From: Siphonodentalium dalli
Lineage: Eukaryota; Mollusca; Scaphopoda; Gadilida; Siphonodentaliidae
DNA length: 64,000 bases
Assembly (NCBI GenBank): GCA_032622095.1
Contig: CP136066.1
Coordinates: forward strand, 61,226,609 to 61,290,608
Direction: 5' to 3'
In this document: piece by piece, positions 43,462 through 55,215 of the stretch
Numbering within the stretch: the stretch's first letter is position 1
How the letters are laid out: each line of letters opens with the position of its first letter
Program-made: the position numbers and the translations under genes
The notes under the pieces: model-generated
The model's database searches: none
What the model saw: only the letters and a program-made list of their open reading frames with translations
Told to the model about the DNA's origin: nothing

Positions 43462-44907
43462 TAATTGCACATGAGCTGTGCACACAGTCCACCTTGTGGG
43501 ACACATGGTTCGTAAACCAACGGAGTCAGTTTCGGGATTCGTCTGTTCTATTTTGATATTCCGTAGTTGTCGCTCTCGTTTTGGTGACGATTGACTACTT
43601 TTATTATCTCGTGGGTGGTATCCAACGAATCTTTCATTAATTTACATTGTTTGATGATGTCGCCACACGCGAGGCTCAGTGCGTGCCCGAAGCAATGCGT
43701 GAATAGCTCGCGCCCTTTTTTATGGATGTTGCCACTCCGTGTATAGAACCTGCCATGGTGCTACACCCGTCGTAACTCTGACCCCTACATTTAGCGAGTG
43801 GCATCTGAGTTCGGATCAAGACATCACGTATTAGAGAGGTGATTGTTGATGCATCTGCTTTCTCCATCTGATAGAGACCAATGTAATGTTCATGTGGCTG
43901 TAGATCATCATCAATCCACAGCAAACATACAACTAATTGTTGCCGGTTTGATATATCGGTGGTTTCATCCATGATTGAATAGAACTGTGATCAACGGATT
44001 TCGTCGACAATCTGCCTCAGATCGTTGAGTGCTATCACTTTAATCATTTCATTTTGCATCTGTGGTGATACATATCTCTTTTTACGCAAACGCCAAGAAC
44101 TCAATTCAGTAATATCATCACACCTGAGTTTGACGAGCTGCAGGAAATTCGAGTCCATCTCAAGATGACCTATGTAGGCTATGCCCTGGCGAGCTAGAAA
44201 TTTAGCAGAATAAAGGAGTGCCATAAGGACTTTCCTGTTAACTTCTTTTTCAGCCTTGTACGTTTCTGACAGCAACTCACCGACATCATTGCATTCTTTT
44301 GATGTTTTTAGCATACTAATAGCAAATTTGTGATAGCTGGATTGTTCGTGCTTATTGAAAACGTTTTTTTAGACTCAGTGGCTTTGCTCCATTTGGAAAA
44401 TCCTTCAGTAACGAAAGCTGTTTCTCCTTTGGAATCTGATTGCTTTATCAAGGAGTCCGCAGTAAAATCATAAAAGAGAGTCAGTAGCTTCTACATACTT
44501 TATCCATGGCCATCGCTTGTACCAACCAGCTTGAAATCTATATTTCTTAGCTTTTTTCTTTGTATTTTGGATGTCAGTACCAGAAACAGAGTCACGTTCA
44601 ATGTCAGTTTTCACTTCAGATTTCTTGAAGATTCTTTGAGGAAAATTTATGTCAGTGGTTTGGTTTGGGAACCTTCCCCAAAACTGCAACCATTTTACCA
44701 TTAGTCTTCAACGTGACATTCACTACCATGTTCACGACCATCATCATTGTCAACGTTAAAATTGTCATAAACTTCAACACTAACCTGCGAATTCGATGAG
44801 CAGCCAGAGCTTCTGACCTCTAAGACTTTAGGGCTCGAAATATTTCGTTCATCGGAACGCCTTCCGACCATCGCGGTTAATTTCATTTGTTTTGGTTTTG
44901 ACGACAT
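43461..44907 (-). pseudogene. hAT-family transposase relic (TTF/ZMYM1-like, DUF4371)
   Basis: Read on the minus strand, pieces in order are: a Ser-rich N-terminus (44907-44701); a TTF-type zinc-finger segment (FQAGWYKRWPWIKYVEATDS, about 44545-44480); a DUF4371 part (RKVLMALLYSAKFLARQGIA, 44314-43991); MDETTDISNRQQLVVCLLWI with GLYQMEKADASTITS and RGQSYDGCSTMAG (43972-43676); then, after a frameshift, FTHCFGHALSLACGDIIKQC and the CPTRWTV hallmark (near 43506-43484). At least two frameshifts or stops break it. The C-terminal hAT dimerisation region is missing because the sequence ends at the junction with the Bcl-2-like palindrome. Such transposases cut and paste hAT elements; this copy is inactive. 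Confidence 0.85.
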
Positions 44908-44909
44908 TG

Positions 44910-46070
44910 TTTTATAATTTTCAAACTTTTCGAAACATGTTCACATCGGAACTTATCTAAGGGACGTAACACAACCGCAACGTAATTCAGCAAAAAACGC
45001 GTACTCGTGTTTTCCGTACCAAGAGCACGCGTATGGCGTAGCCGCGTATGAAACCACATATTTAAAGAACGACCCCATCCGCGTGATACCCTATATAAGA
45101 AACCATTTCCTATAGAGTATACCCCCCCCTGTCCATACGCCCCTGCGTATCATCAAGAGAAATAAGTCTGTTTTCACAAAGCGTTACTTTCTCAATTGGG
45201 TGAAGACCGGAATTGTTTGATGAAATATTGTACATTTTTTGTTCTTTGAACATACTAACTTTTAAAATGATGGTTCGTCTATAAGTACAAGGTTTGAGAA
45301 ATTTGGCAAACAATGCCATCTTGGTGTGTGCGCGTATTCTTTAACAATTTTTAGGACATAAAATAAAAAACATCCATTACCCATACAGAGCCCCAGACAT
45401 ATATAGAAGTGGGGACGAATTCCACGTAATATTGCAATGCCCGTGTTTAAAAGACGTGCGAGTCAAATACATACACAAATTTTACGGATATGAGGCAAAC
45501 ACTAAAACATTTCGTAGATATTAATTTATGAGGGCGGGGCTTATAAATAAAGTTTACCTGGCAAATTTGCGAATTTATCAAAGTACCACCATAGACTAGT
45601 TCTTTTAAAAACACAGAGATATATTTCAAAACAATTTTGTATAGAATATATACTTATACTCACATTATATCAAACGTCCCTTGTCGTATCTATTTTCATT
45701 GAGCCATCTATGATATCACATCAAGAAACGACCGTTTATATACCTGAGGGGGGTCGACGAAAAGCTATATATAACAAAAATGTTTTTTTTATCGCTACGT
45801 CATATTATTAGTCTTTATGATGAACATGTTCCAATTTGTTGCATCATATTGCTATTTTGTTACATTCTGGAGATCATAGCCTTTATTTTTAGCCATATAG
45901 CATATCCATAGGCTCTTAAATTGTGTACTTTAGCAATCCTAGGGCGATAACTTTAAAGCATTTTAACTTAACTGATCTCTGTTCCACAATATTATCTCGA
46001 AATAAATCACAACTCTGATTTTTTTTCTGTCAAATTCATTATTTTAAATTTATAATATTGTTGGCGTACG
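44910..46070. other. Intron sequence with repeat fragments
   Basis: Includes a C-run at 45121 and a fragment (about 45325-45405) related to the MITE at 32428-32805. No gene is recognised. Confidence 0.45.
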
Positions 46071-46765
46071 TGCGTCCTAATGGCTGCGGACACACGTACC
46101 ACAGTAGCGATGGGACAGTAGGTGTGACAATTTATTATGGCGGAGTTTGGTGACAATTGGTTGTCATATTTAATATGACATAGCAAGCCATGTCGCCCTC
46201 CGCAAAATCGCACAATGACTCTACCAAGCTCTACCAGCGATGGTCGATCTCTCAAGGATTTATCTACCTGGATGTCTTGTCTCTGTTAATCTTTACTCGT
46301 CACGCAGTGTTATATTTTGCATGCTAACACACACGTCCACTTGACAAATTAATGAATAAACCATCTCAACAGGCATGGTTGTTCTTACAAATGAAATTAA
46401 TATAAGTAGACAAACATGCATTGAGTTGATATAAAAAACATATCACATGCATGATATGTGAGTCAGTGAGGAATTGCACCAGGCCACGGTCAAACACAAT
46501 TCCGGACGATCTATCGTGCAGTTATATATATCGAGCATTTAAATACAATTTAGCAACACGTAATGAGTAGAGATCAGCCTTGGTGAAAAGCAATGGTTAA
46601 TTGGTCCAGTCGACTCATTGTGCGGAAAATCAGCGGGCGACATGGATAGCTATGACACAGAATTATGACGGGCCAATTGTCACCAGACTCCACCATAATA
46701 AATTGTCACACCTACTATGCCATCGCTACTGTGGTATGTGTGTCCGCAGCCATTACCATATTATT
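46070..46765. mobile_element. Foldback element, about 690 bp
   Basis: The arm at about 46075-46235 (GGCTGCGGACACACGTACCACAGT, TAGGTGTGACAATTTATTAT, GTCGCCC...CCGCA) is mirrored at 46605-46760 (AATAAATTGTCACACCTAC, ACTGTGGTATGTGTGTCCGC). The centre is AT-rich and noncoding. Confidence 0.8.
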
Positions 46766-47037
46766 GGGGATAGCATTTTGAATCTACCCATATATAAAAT
46801 GTATATGTTCTAACAAGTATATGGTCTGATATATGTCCGATAAAAATAGATGCACAGTGAAAAGTTTTCTATGAGGTTACTGGTCGTTAACAATACATAA
46901 TGGCTAGAGTTTTGCAAAAAAGGTGTTCTCACCAAAATTGTTGCCATGGCAACATGGCAGCGGTGTACATTTTCAAGCTTCGGATCATATCCAATATAAT
47001 AATACAATATAATATACATGTGTGCCAACTGTGATGC

Positions 47038-47993
47038 TTACGACGAAATAACGATTAATAATTGTTTGTTCATCGATTCTGGTCGGTTCGTTTAACGAAC
47101 CATCTTGTGTTGAGCCTAATCTGTAATCTGAATCTGGATTCTCATACGAAATAACGACACTGGATGGTATTTTGCTTCTACAGCGTTGATCACAAACGGT
47201 AACACGGAGTTATTTCTCTTTGCTACACTGGTCTGGACAATGCACAGCATACAGAATGTTGAGATTTCTGATGTTGTTTAACAATTCATTTTCTTTTGGT
47301 CACAGCTTTATAGTTTAGTCTTTTGTACGACAAGCAAGCTGCATATATATTTGCTATACACAAAGAACAAGATAGTCCATTGAGGTCGAAACTATTCTTA
47401 TATTTGATTGCAAAATTATGTGACGTAACATATACATATGTGGCGTTTGCCTTGGATTGAATTAATATGTTTTCAAGACGAGATATAGACAATCGAATTA
47501 TTGATTTTCAAACTTATGTTATGCAAAGGAAACTTCTCCATTGTAGACTATTTGGTCCGCATTATGAATCCGAGAAAAATATGAAAAATGGACAATGTCT
47601 ATGATTTGGGTGGAATGTTACCAAATTTGGCTCAAATGAAGACGGGCTGTCGGCAATTTGGTGGAGTTTCCCCAAATCCAAATTCCTAAAAGAAAACTCT
47701 TGAATGATTCATTCGTTATGGCAATGGAATTATGTTATGCAAAGGAAACTTATCCAATGTGCACTATTGAGTCCCCTTTATGAATCCGATATAAACGTGA
47801 AAAATGGACGATATCTAAGTTTAGGTGGAAGACGGGCTGTCGGCATTTTGGTGGGGTTTTCCCCAAATCTAATGTCCTAAAAAACAAAACTCTTGAATAG
47901 TTCAGACGTTACGGGATAATTGAAAGTATTGGCCAAGATGGCACTGCGTGCAGTTGTACTAACCAAATGTTGTTTTGTTTTTACCCTTTTCAG
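47038..47993 (+). repeat. Duplicated intron block before IgGFc copy 2, with internal tandem duplication
   Basis: Matches 3206-3620 and then 9290-9603 without the foldback insertion. A unit of about 220 bp is tandemly duplicated here only: TTATGCAAAGGAAACTT...AATTTGGTGG...CCCCAAATC occurs at about 47518-47700 and again at 47738-47885. It ends with the acceptor TTTTTACCCTTTTCAG at 47993. Confidence 0.8.
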
Positions 47994-49252
47994 AAGAAAT
48001 GTGGAACAGCAGTGAGTTTGTGATGGGCGCCTTCGATAATTGTGGAGGTGCCGTTGGTATATATGAACTGCTCTTCTCAACAGACTCACCAGACGGAGAT
48101 GAAATTCGGGTTGTAACAACAGTCGCTTCAACTGTCGCCGGCACATATTATGTACCTCCAAACGGAATTACTACAGTAAAAGTTGACCCTTTTTTAAGAC
48201 CAACTCGTAATACGATTGAGAGGAAGGGGGTATGCATGGACACAACAAAATACACCAGTGTTATGGCTGCCATGAATAAAGACAGATGTTCATCAATATA
48301 CCAGGTTTTACCATTATGCAGCTTGGGTACAGATTACTGGATTTCAACATGGAGCACACAAGGGGAACTAACGATAATATCTACTAGAAATGACGTGCAG
48401 GTTACGGTTGTACTCCCGTCGACGATGATCAGCTCCTTGGATTACCTGGGAACTGATTATGATGCATCCAGTTCCATAAGTGTCAAACTCGGTTACTTAG
48501 ATGTCATAATGTTGTATCACTCATATGATTTGACAGGGACACTAATAACTTCCGATGGAAAGATCAGCGTCGTCAGTGGTAGTCGGTGTGTTGACGTGAA
48601 CTCGGCTGGCAAATGTGACAGTGTGGTCGAACAGCTTCCACCAGTTGAAGCTTGGGGAACAGAACACATAACACCCCATGTACCGAACGGAGATTTCCAG
48701 GACCATTATCACGTGCTGGCGAGTGAATCATCAACGATGGTGATGATAGACGATGTTACAGTCTGGACAAGCTCAGCACCAGGCGACGCCTATAGACAGC
48801 CATTCTCGACAAACGAGTTCCATAATATAACAGCAAACAAACCTGTCATGGTAACAATGTTTAGCAAGGGGAGGATCGGTGGTTTGGGGGATAGCTTGAT
48901 GGTGTTACTCAGAAGTCCCGAATATTACAAACATTCATATAAATTCTCAACACCGGACTGGAATGGCGATGCTTCAAGCATCGTCGCTCAAAATGGGATG
49001 GAATATATCACTCACTTGTCAGTCGTAATAAGCTCCGCCCACGCGGGAGATCTCACAATCGATGGGCAGCTTGTTTCTGGATTACCAAGTTTCTCTTCAC
49101 ACTCAGTGACTGGCACCAATGGTAATACAGTTTGCTTGGAGTGTATTGTCGACAAGGGAGGCCACACCCTATCAAACAACGACACTAAGTTCGCCGCTTA
49201 CATGTTCGGAATTGGTGACAAATTGAATGGAGTTGGAACATACCTCACATAA
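47994..49252 (+). CDS. Exon 3, IgGFc-binding domain, PAN/apple-like plus IgGFc gene (paralog 2)
   Basis: The last exon: 1259 bp, opening with two bases that complete the GAA codon begun by exon 2, then 418 residues and TAA. It carries the IgGFc-binding domain blocks (GTDYWISTW; VVSGSRCVDVN; CDSVVEQLPPVEAWGTEH; PEYYKHSYKFSTPDWNGD). With exons 1 and 2 the predicted secreted protein is about 546 residues: signal peptide, PAN-like module, linker, IgGFc-binding domain. In this family the domain is linked to mucus, adhesion and immune recognition; the ligand is unknown. It has cysteines in KGVCMD, LPLCSL and CLECIVD not found in paralog 1, so disulfides may differ. The ATG at about 48000 is internal, not a start. 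The intact frame and matching exon length argue that it is functional. Confidence 0.88.
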
Positions 49253-49640
49253 AAGGCATCGTCATCTCTCGAATAGTGACTTGTCCGGTAACGAGATTTT
49301 CCGAAGATGTCAATGAAAGCAAGCTCTCCAAACAAGAGTTTTTTTTCTGACAGCTGTGAGCGATGGACAGTTATGTTATTATGACATATGCATGATATGT
49401 ATCTCACATAAAAGACATCGTCATCTAACGAAAAGTATTACATTCCTCTGTGTGATTTACCTTGATGTATCGAGTGATATAAACAATAATTCCACTAGTA
49501 GAATATGTCACTTTAACTAGCTCGGTATGTATCCATACGCGCTATCGAATTGCATGCGTCATTGGTATAATGGCGGTATTCATATTCGGATTTCTGGTAA
49601 AGCAGATGTTAAAATATATATATAATAAACAGAATAATCA
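49253..49640 (+). promoter_or_regulatory. 3' UTR of the three-exon gene, candidate poly(A) signal
   Basis: Homology with the paralog's 3' UTR persists to about 49395 and then stops, so the paralog's AATAAA is not retained. The next AATAAA is at 49624-49629 in AT-rich DNA and is the best candidate. Confidence 0.45.
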
Positions 49641-51420
49641 CTTGCTTCCACTGAGCAAACTAACTCTCCTGAATACATCGATAAATCATCGACCCCGACT
49701 CAGGTGACTATCACAGAAAGTGTTAAAGAAACACCGCCCTGTCAACCTACATAACCCCATTCTCCGTTATATAACCATCACCTTTTCTTGTTGCAAGTAT
49801 GTCCAATCTGACAAAGTCAATATTAGTTATGCAGCTGTTGACACGTGATCAGATTTATCTGTGTCTATTGAAAGCATTGAAATATTTACATTTGAAAGTT
49901 GTATACATAGAATTGTTTTGCATGGGTGTAAATAAGTTTATTGCAAATAAAATATGCAACGGGTCAGACAACAGGTACGCAGTCCTATATATACGTCCGA
50001 CTCAACAAGATATAATTAACAATGAAAATTCTCATCATTAACAAAACAAAATAAGTGCATGTGTTGAAAATGTAGATTTTATTTAGGAGTCATTGTGATG
50101 TTAAGCAGCTTGCTATTATGTAACTTTCCGAATTTAATCGATTTAAGGCTATATATGTGCATCGGTTAGGGAATTGGTCCAAATAGATCTTTAAGACACC
50201 AGCATATGTTTATAGGATTATGCTCACTATTAAACATTAACTATTGCGCCCCTTACCAAGAAGTGAATGAAATATTAACATTACAATACGTAAATATATC
50301 AATTTCAGTATATGGAGCGCGATAGTTATGCATTTTAAAATCTTAAATCTGCTTTTACTATTTCTGAATTTATAGTGATAATCAAGCGAATTATCTCCAA
50401 ATAGCAGGGGGGGGTGAAATTTTTTTTCCGGCACGTATGCCGGGGTGGGTGGGTGGTCAAAGCCACCAACAAGCAATTTTTTCCGCAACTAAACAAAAAA
50501 TTTCCTGCTTGTTTTTAAGTGTTTTGGCAATGAGTTGGGCTTCAAAACCACTTTGAATGAGAGAAATAATGTAATTCTAACTGGTAAACTGACTGCAGGC
50601 AGTTATCGTGTTGTATTTTGTTGCAAATTTTGAAATCCAAGATGGCCGCTGGCAGCCATGTTTTTTTGGCCGAATGACCTCAAAATGACTCATTCCTATT
50701 TACATGTCCATGATAACATCCATGATAATAGTATGCACAGAAATTCATATACAGCTGTTTACAGTGAATCCCCCCCCCCCGCAAATCTCTGTTTTAGTGC
50801 TAAAAGGGGGGGTGGGTGTCAAAAAATGGTCGGAAAAAACTGCCGAAAACGGAAAAAAAATTGGCGGTGGGTGTGGGTGGGTACCAAAAATGATCGAAAG
50901 GGAAAAAATGCCATACGTGCCTGAATTTTTTTTCCGACCCCCCCCCCCCCTGCAAATAGTAGTAATCCCAATGCGTTAAAGAGTTAATTATCTCCATATA
51001 ATCCATATAATAGAGGATTCTACTGCTGGTGATGTACAATTATGAATTCTATGCGAACCAACATCTTTTTTGAGGATAAGAGCTCGCGGGATTATTATCG
51101 CGACAAAACCGCATGTATGAAAAACCGCAAAATGAAACAATGTGACTGCAAATTAGTAAATGATAGTTATCAGCTATTAGCTTTCTTGCGGACGATGATG
51201 TTGAAATTTTGGGTGATATTATCAGAAATGTTCGGAGCTCCCCTGACTTTGAAGAGAAGAGCGAAGACCATGCACAACGCACTAAACACGAAAGTGGTAA
51301 TTTCCTATCCGTTTCTGGGTATATCGTATCTCCTGGGGAGGCAGATATAAACCAGCTACCTGGAAGGCTAAATCCGCCCCTTTTAATTGGGTAGCATGCT
51401 ACTAGCATCTCTGCCCCCTT
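49640..51420. repeat. Repeat-rich DNA with poly(C)-bounded elements and a broken ORF
   Basis: Poly(C)/poly(G)-bounded fragments lie at about 50405-50470 and 50765-50960, related to 29100-29330. A frame broken by a shift near 51195 (51042-51389 plus; ends NQLPGRLNPPLLIG) may be an old coding relic, but no family is recognised. The frame at 49799-50041 is unsupported. Confidence 0.4.
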
Positions 51421-51925
51421 AAGGGTTTATCATATCACCACCCGCAGAGGGTATTGCAACACTTTTGAGGGGTAACTCAACCCTTTGGGTAATCAAGTTC
51501 ATCAACTGCCCAAGGGGTATATATAACATCCTAGATGGGTAACAGTGAGTCTTCCAGGGGATAGCTCGGCTGCAATCCTAGCAGGGTAGGGATGACCACA
51601 TGGAGGGGTAACTCAAACCCTTTAGATAGTTAAGTTCATCAACCACCTGAGGGGTATATATGACCACTCTTTATATAATGTAGTTTCTTGTCATGTGATG
51701 CAACGTATCTCATCTCATCATCTCATATTCAGAGACCCCTAACTTGATAGCGTAGATCGGGGACCACCACAGTCATGATGCTGTAACTGCCCGTTATATA
51801 ATAGTTTCTTATCATGCTATCAAACCATCTCATCTCAGAGTCAGATACCCCCCACTCTGTAGAACAGGGCAGAGACACGCTGTAATCAGTTCCTCTCCAT
51901 GCTGTCCAGGGCGTCTCATCTCATA
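51420..51925 (+). repeat. Irregular tandem repeats before the LINE
   Basis: GAGGGGTAACTCAA...CCCTTTGGGTAATCAAGTTC and GAGGGGTATATATA occur twice (about 51467 and 51602). ATAATGTAGTTTCTTGTCAT-like and CATCTCATCTCA-like runs recur three times (about 51680, 51800, 51885). Confidence 0.65.
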
Positions 51926-53149
51926 TTCAGTCAAAAATGGCGGTACCAGTATAACCAGGAAAAGTGTAAGGTGATCGTTTTCAACGAATCTGGCGCGTCA
52001 TCAAAATCTCGCACAAAAAATACTTGGACATTAAACGAGAAGCCAATATATGAAACAGAAATCGTCAGTCATTTGGGCATCCCCCTACATAAAAATGCTC
52101 ATATAAATCAATTCGTTGATCATACAATTCAGAAAATGCGCTCAGTCTATCTTATGCTGAGCAATACAGGGATGTATGCAGGTGGTATCACACCTCTTAG
52201 CTGCCAAATAATCTACAAATCAATCGTATTACCAAAGGGATTATATGGGGTGGAACTCGTGTGCGGCTTATCTCAAACTAACATAACTTCATTAGAACGT
52301 GTGCACAGATTCTGTCTGAAACGTATCCAAGGGTTTTCATTTAGGGCGCGCACTGACGTTGTCCAAGGCTTACTTGGGTTAAGCTCTCTCGCTTCCTTTA
52401 CAAACAAGCGAAAACTCTGTTTCTTTGGCAATCTGTGTAGAGCTCCAGACGGGAGAGCTGCAAAGGACATTTTCATTGCACGCTTGAACGACAACCTTGT
52501 ATCGAACCAAACATCTAACCAAACACCAAACGTTGCCTCTTTTTTAACAGACGTACACATATTGGCAAATGAATACAATCTCACATCGTATATTGTAGAC
52601 TATGCCTCACATGGTCAGTTTCCAACTAAAAGTCAATGGAAAACCCTTGTTACACAGCAGATCAACTATAAAAACAAAATTGAGCTAGAAAACCGCCTGA
52701 GAGGCGACCAACCATTAACGGCATTCAACAAAAGTCACAACTGCCTTTTTCCAGCCCAAATATGGCGCTCGTGTAGAATTATCAACTGTGAAAAGCATAA
52801 ATTCCTACTCGTGTGCCAGCTGTTGACCAAAATCACATCTCCAGAACCTGGCAATTGTAAGGTATGCAATTCTACGTTCAGCAACATTGTTGAACACGCT
52901 ATTTTGGCATGTTCTGCAACGTCCGATCAGAGAATACAAGTATGGTACGATATCATTGATATGTTTGGCGTACCGTTTTTCATACATATTGATTCTCTAC
53001 CTATTCAAGAGCAGTCGATGGCATTCTTAGGTTGTTTATCAACCGATATTAGATGTATCGTTTCCCACACACGTGTACATGAACTAACGGTATTTATGGT
53101 CCGAACTTCATTCGAATTGTGGACAAAATACATAGCACGCTGCAATTGA
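51926..53149 (+). pseudogene. 5'-truncated non-LTR (LINE) reverse-transcriptase C-terminal region
   Basis: An uninterrupted frame of about 405 codons. It begins at the part of a non-LTR reverse transcriptase that follows the catalytic YADD-type motif (WRYQYNQEKCKVIVFNESG matches the conserved K-C segment). It continues through the thumb region (LPKGLYGVELVCGL) and ends with a C-terminal CxxC...HxxxxC zinc-knuckle (CKVCNSTF...EHAILAC, about 52850-52910). Endonuclease, fingers and catalytic residues are missing, so it cannot work alone. Such 5' truncation is the normal outcome of target-primed reverse transcription. The intact frame suggests a recent insertion. The exact clade (CR1- or jockey-like) is uncertain. 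The ATG at 51899 lies in flanking repeat, not in the element. Confidence 0.8.
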
Positions 53150-53625
53150 CCACTTTATTTCTACAATTGTTCGGCTACGACTAACTCATGCGAAAACGTC
53201 ACAATTATTGTCTCACGCCAGCACACGCGTGGAAATTGGAATGATGCAATATTGCTATCTAATATAAGACAGATCATTTTCTACATCACTCATAGATCAA
53301 TAGTATACTCTCGATTTTTTCTTATGGTAGTAATGGAAACAGGATTTCAGGATCCACATGTCCGCATATTACAAAATAATTACTGTGCTGTTGCTATCGT
53401 GTGCGTAAAGCATATTGATGTATATATAGGCACATACATCATCGAGCGTGAGAGCTATACTAACACTGTGTGGATGTTTGTGTGTGCGTGCTTCTAGCTC
53501 TTGTTCAATTCATACTAACACCGTATAAGTTCTATGTTTCTGTTCAATTCTTAATGTAATTGTATTCATAATGTATGGCTCTCCTATAATTGGAGGAAAT
53601 AAAAGTATATATATATAACATAGTT
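53150..53625 (+). mobile_element. LINE 3' UTR and tail
   Basis: Continues the element without frames of interest. It probably ends around GGAGGAAATAAAAGTATATA at 53592-53617, where an AATAAA-like signal meets a TA-rich tail. Confidence 0.45.
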
Positions 53626-53705
53626 CCTCTCCATATATAACTACACGCGTTTTCGATTCTATGAAGTACCCACATATATATATATATAGCTATATATATA
53701 TATGA
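53608..53705. repeat. (TA)n microsatellites
   Basis: Two TA runs with a small palindrome, ATATATATAGCTATATATAT, at about 53675-53703, followed by GC-rich GGCGCGGCGCGGCGCG. Confidence 0.85.
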
Positions 53706-53914
53706 GATAGACAACTCTGTGTGGCGCGGCGCGGCGCGTCTACTGCGTGCAAGCGCGGCTAGAGTTACCGTTCTTGGCTCCGTGGTAAGTAATGACTGGT
53801 CTAATTCTCGAGGCATGATCAACTGCGAGGATATATCATTCCTTGCTTGTACTTTCTTGGTGTTATTGACTCCGACGTCATATATGTTATTTTACATGGG
53901 GCGCTATTTTGCAG

Positions 53915-54545
53915 GTCCCGTTGCACTCGGATGTCTTAAAAGGGCACTAAGATTATGATATATATATATTGATTAGAGGCGCCCAAACGGCTGGACCATC
54001 AGAGCTGAAAATTTGTAAATGTCGTAATTTTACTCAGGTAACCTTGTTATATAAGTCCCGTTGATATAGGATGTCTTAAAAGGGCAACAGTAATTAATTT
54101 AACTAAATAATTAATTATATACCTAAAATTGTTGCAATCTGGAAGGTGAAAATTGACACACTGGGATAAATTATCCCGTTGGGTAATATGGGGTTGTTTC
54201 CGTTGATCTCATACTCCTTAAAGGGGCAACTATGAACAATAAATAGCGTTCATTATACGATTAGACGATATGTAGAAACGTTAGTACAGATTAGTCACTT
54301 GACAAGGGTAATGTTATGGAATAGGCACATTTGACCTCATATGACTTAAAGGGGTATTAATCAATTGCACGATATGCAGAGAGCGTTTATTATTCAGCCC
54401 AGAAAATATGCAAGCAATGTGGTACACAAAAGAAAAAATTACGCGGTGAATTTCACGACAGGGTGGTGTTGACACCAAATGACCTGAAGAGGCACTAACT
54501 TTTAGCAATAAAGAGCGTTTGTTATCAATATATTATCCCAATGTG
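53915..54545. repeat. Family F repeat, copy 3 (partial)
   Basis: Shows GATGTCTTAAAAGGGCACTA (53930) and a second copy at 54070, TTGTTGCAATCTGGAAGG (about 54131) and GCAATAAAGAGCGTTTG (about 54505). Diverged and without the central hairpin. The minus-strand frame at 54314-54508 is a shadow. Confidence 0.7.
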
Positions 54546-54559
54546 CATTGTGTGCATTT

Positions 54560-55215
54560 ACCGGACCACACTGGGTCCTGAAATTTGGAATGCTCATCGA
54601 CAGATACCAAATCTACAATAACCACTGCCATATTCAGGGTCACCACGGGTCACGGATACCTAGTTTCACGCAATAGGAAAATCTGACCCCACATTATGAA
54701 CCCTTGCGAACTTTCATCTCAACTATGGTAGCTGAAATTTGGCAACGTCATCGGCATGTAACGATCCTACAATAATCACGAGCCACGGAGTTCGAACTCA
54801 TATATTATGGGTCATCACGAGTCACGGAAACCTCGTTTAACCCAATATGACACCACGACCCCACCTTAAGAGCCCGTGCGCACTTTCCACTGCACCCTTG
54901 GTACTGAAATTTCGCACACTCATTAAGATGTACACACTCTACAATAATCACGAGCCACGCAGCTCGAATTCCTATATTCTGGGTCATCACTGAACTTTCG
55001 CACACTAATTAAGATGTACCCACTCTACAATAATTGCAAGCCACGCAGTTCGAATTCCTAAATTCTTGGTCATCACGAGTCACGGAAATCTCGTTTAACC
55101 CAATATGACACCATGACCCCACATCAAGAGCCCATGCGCACTTTCCACTGCACTATGGGTACTGAAATTTCGCAAACTCATTAAAATGTACCCATTCTAC
55201 AATAATCACGAGCCA
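54560..55215. repeat. Older tandem repeat of about 170 bp flanking the satellite
   Basis: Diverged units marked by CTACAATAATCACGAGCCAC (near 54768, 54939, 55197, with a shortened unit at about 55025), GGGTCATCACGAGTCACGGA and GCGCACTTTCCACTGCAC. It meets the main satellite at about 55215, within a unit. Confidence 0.8.

Noticed and set aside
43353-43556. Reading CAG|GTAATT at 43460 as a splice donor, making the plus-strand Bcl-2-like copy a genuine first exon and the minus-strand copy a spliced retrocopy.
   Set aside because: The sequence right after 43460 is antisense hAT transposase (CPTRWTV region). The break is therefore an element junction, and the GT is coincidental.
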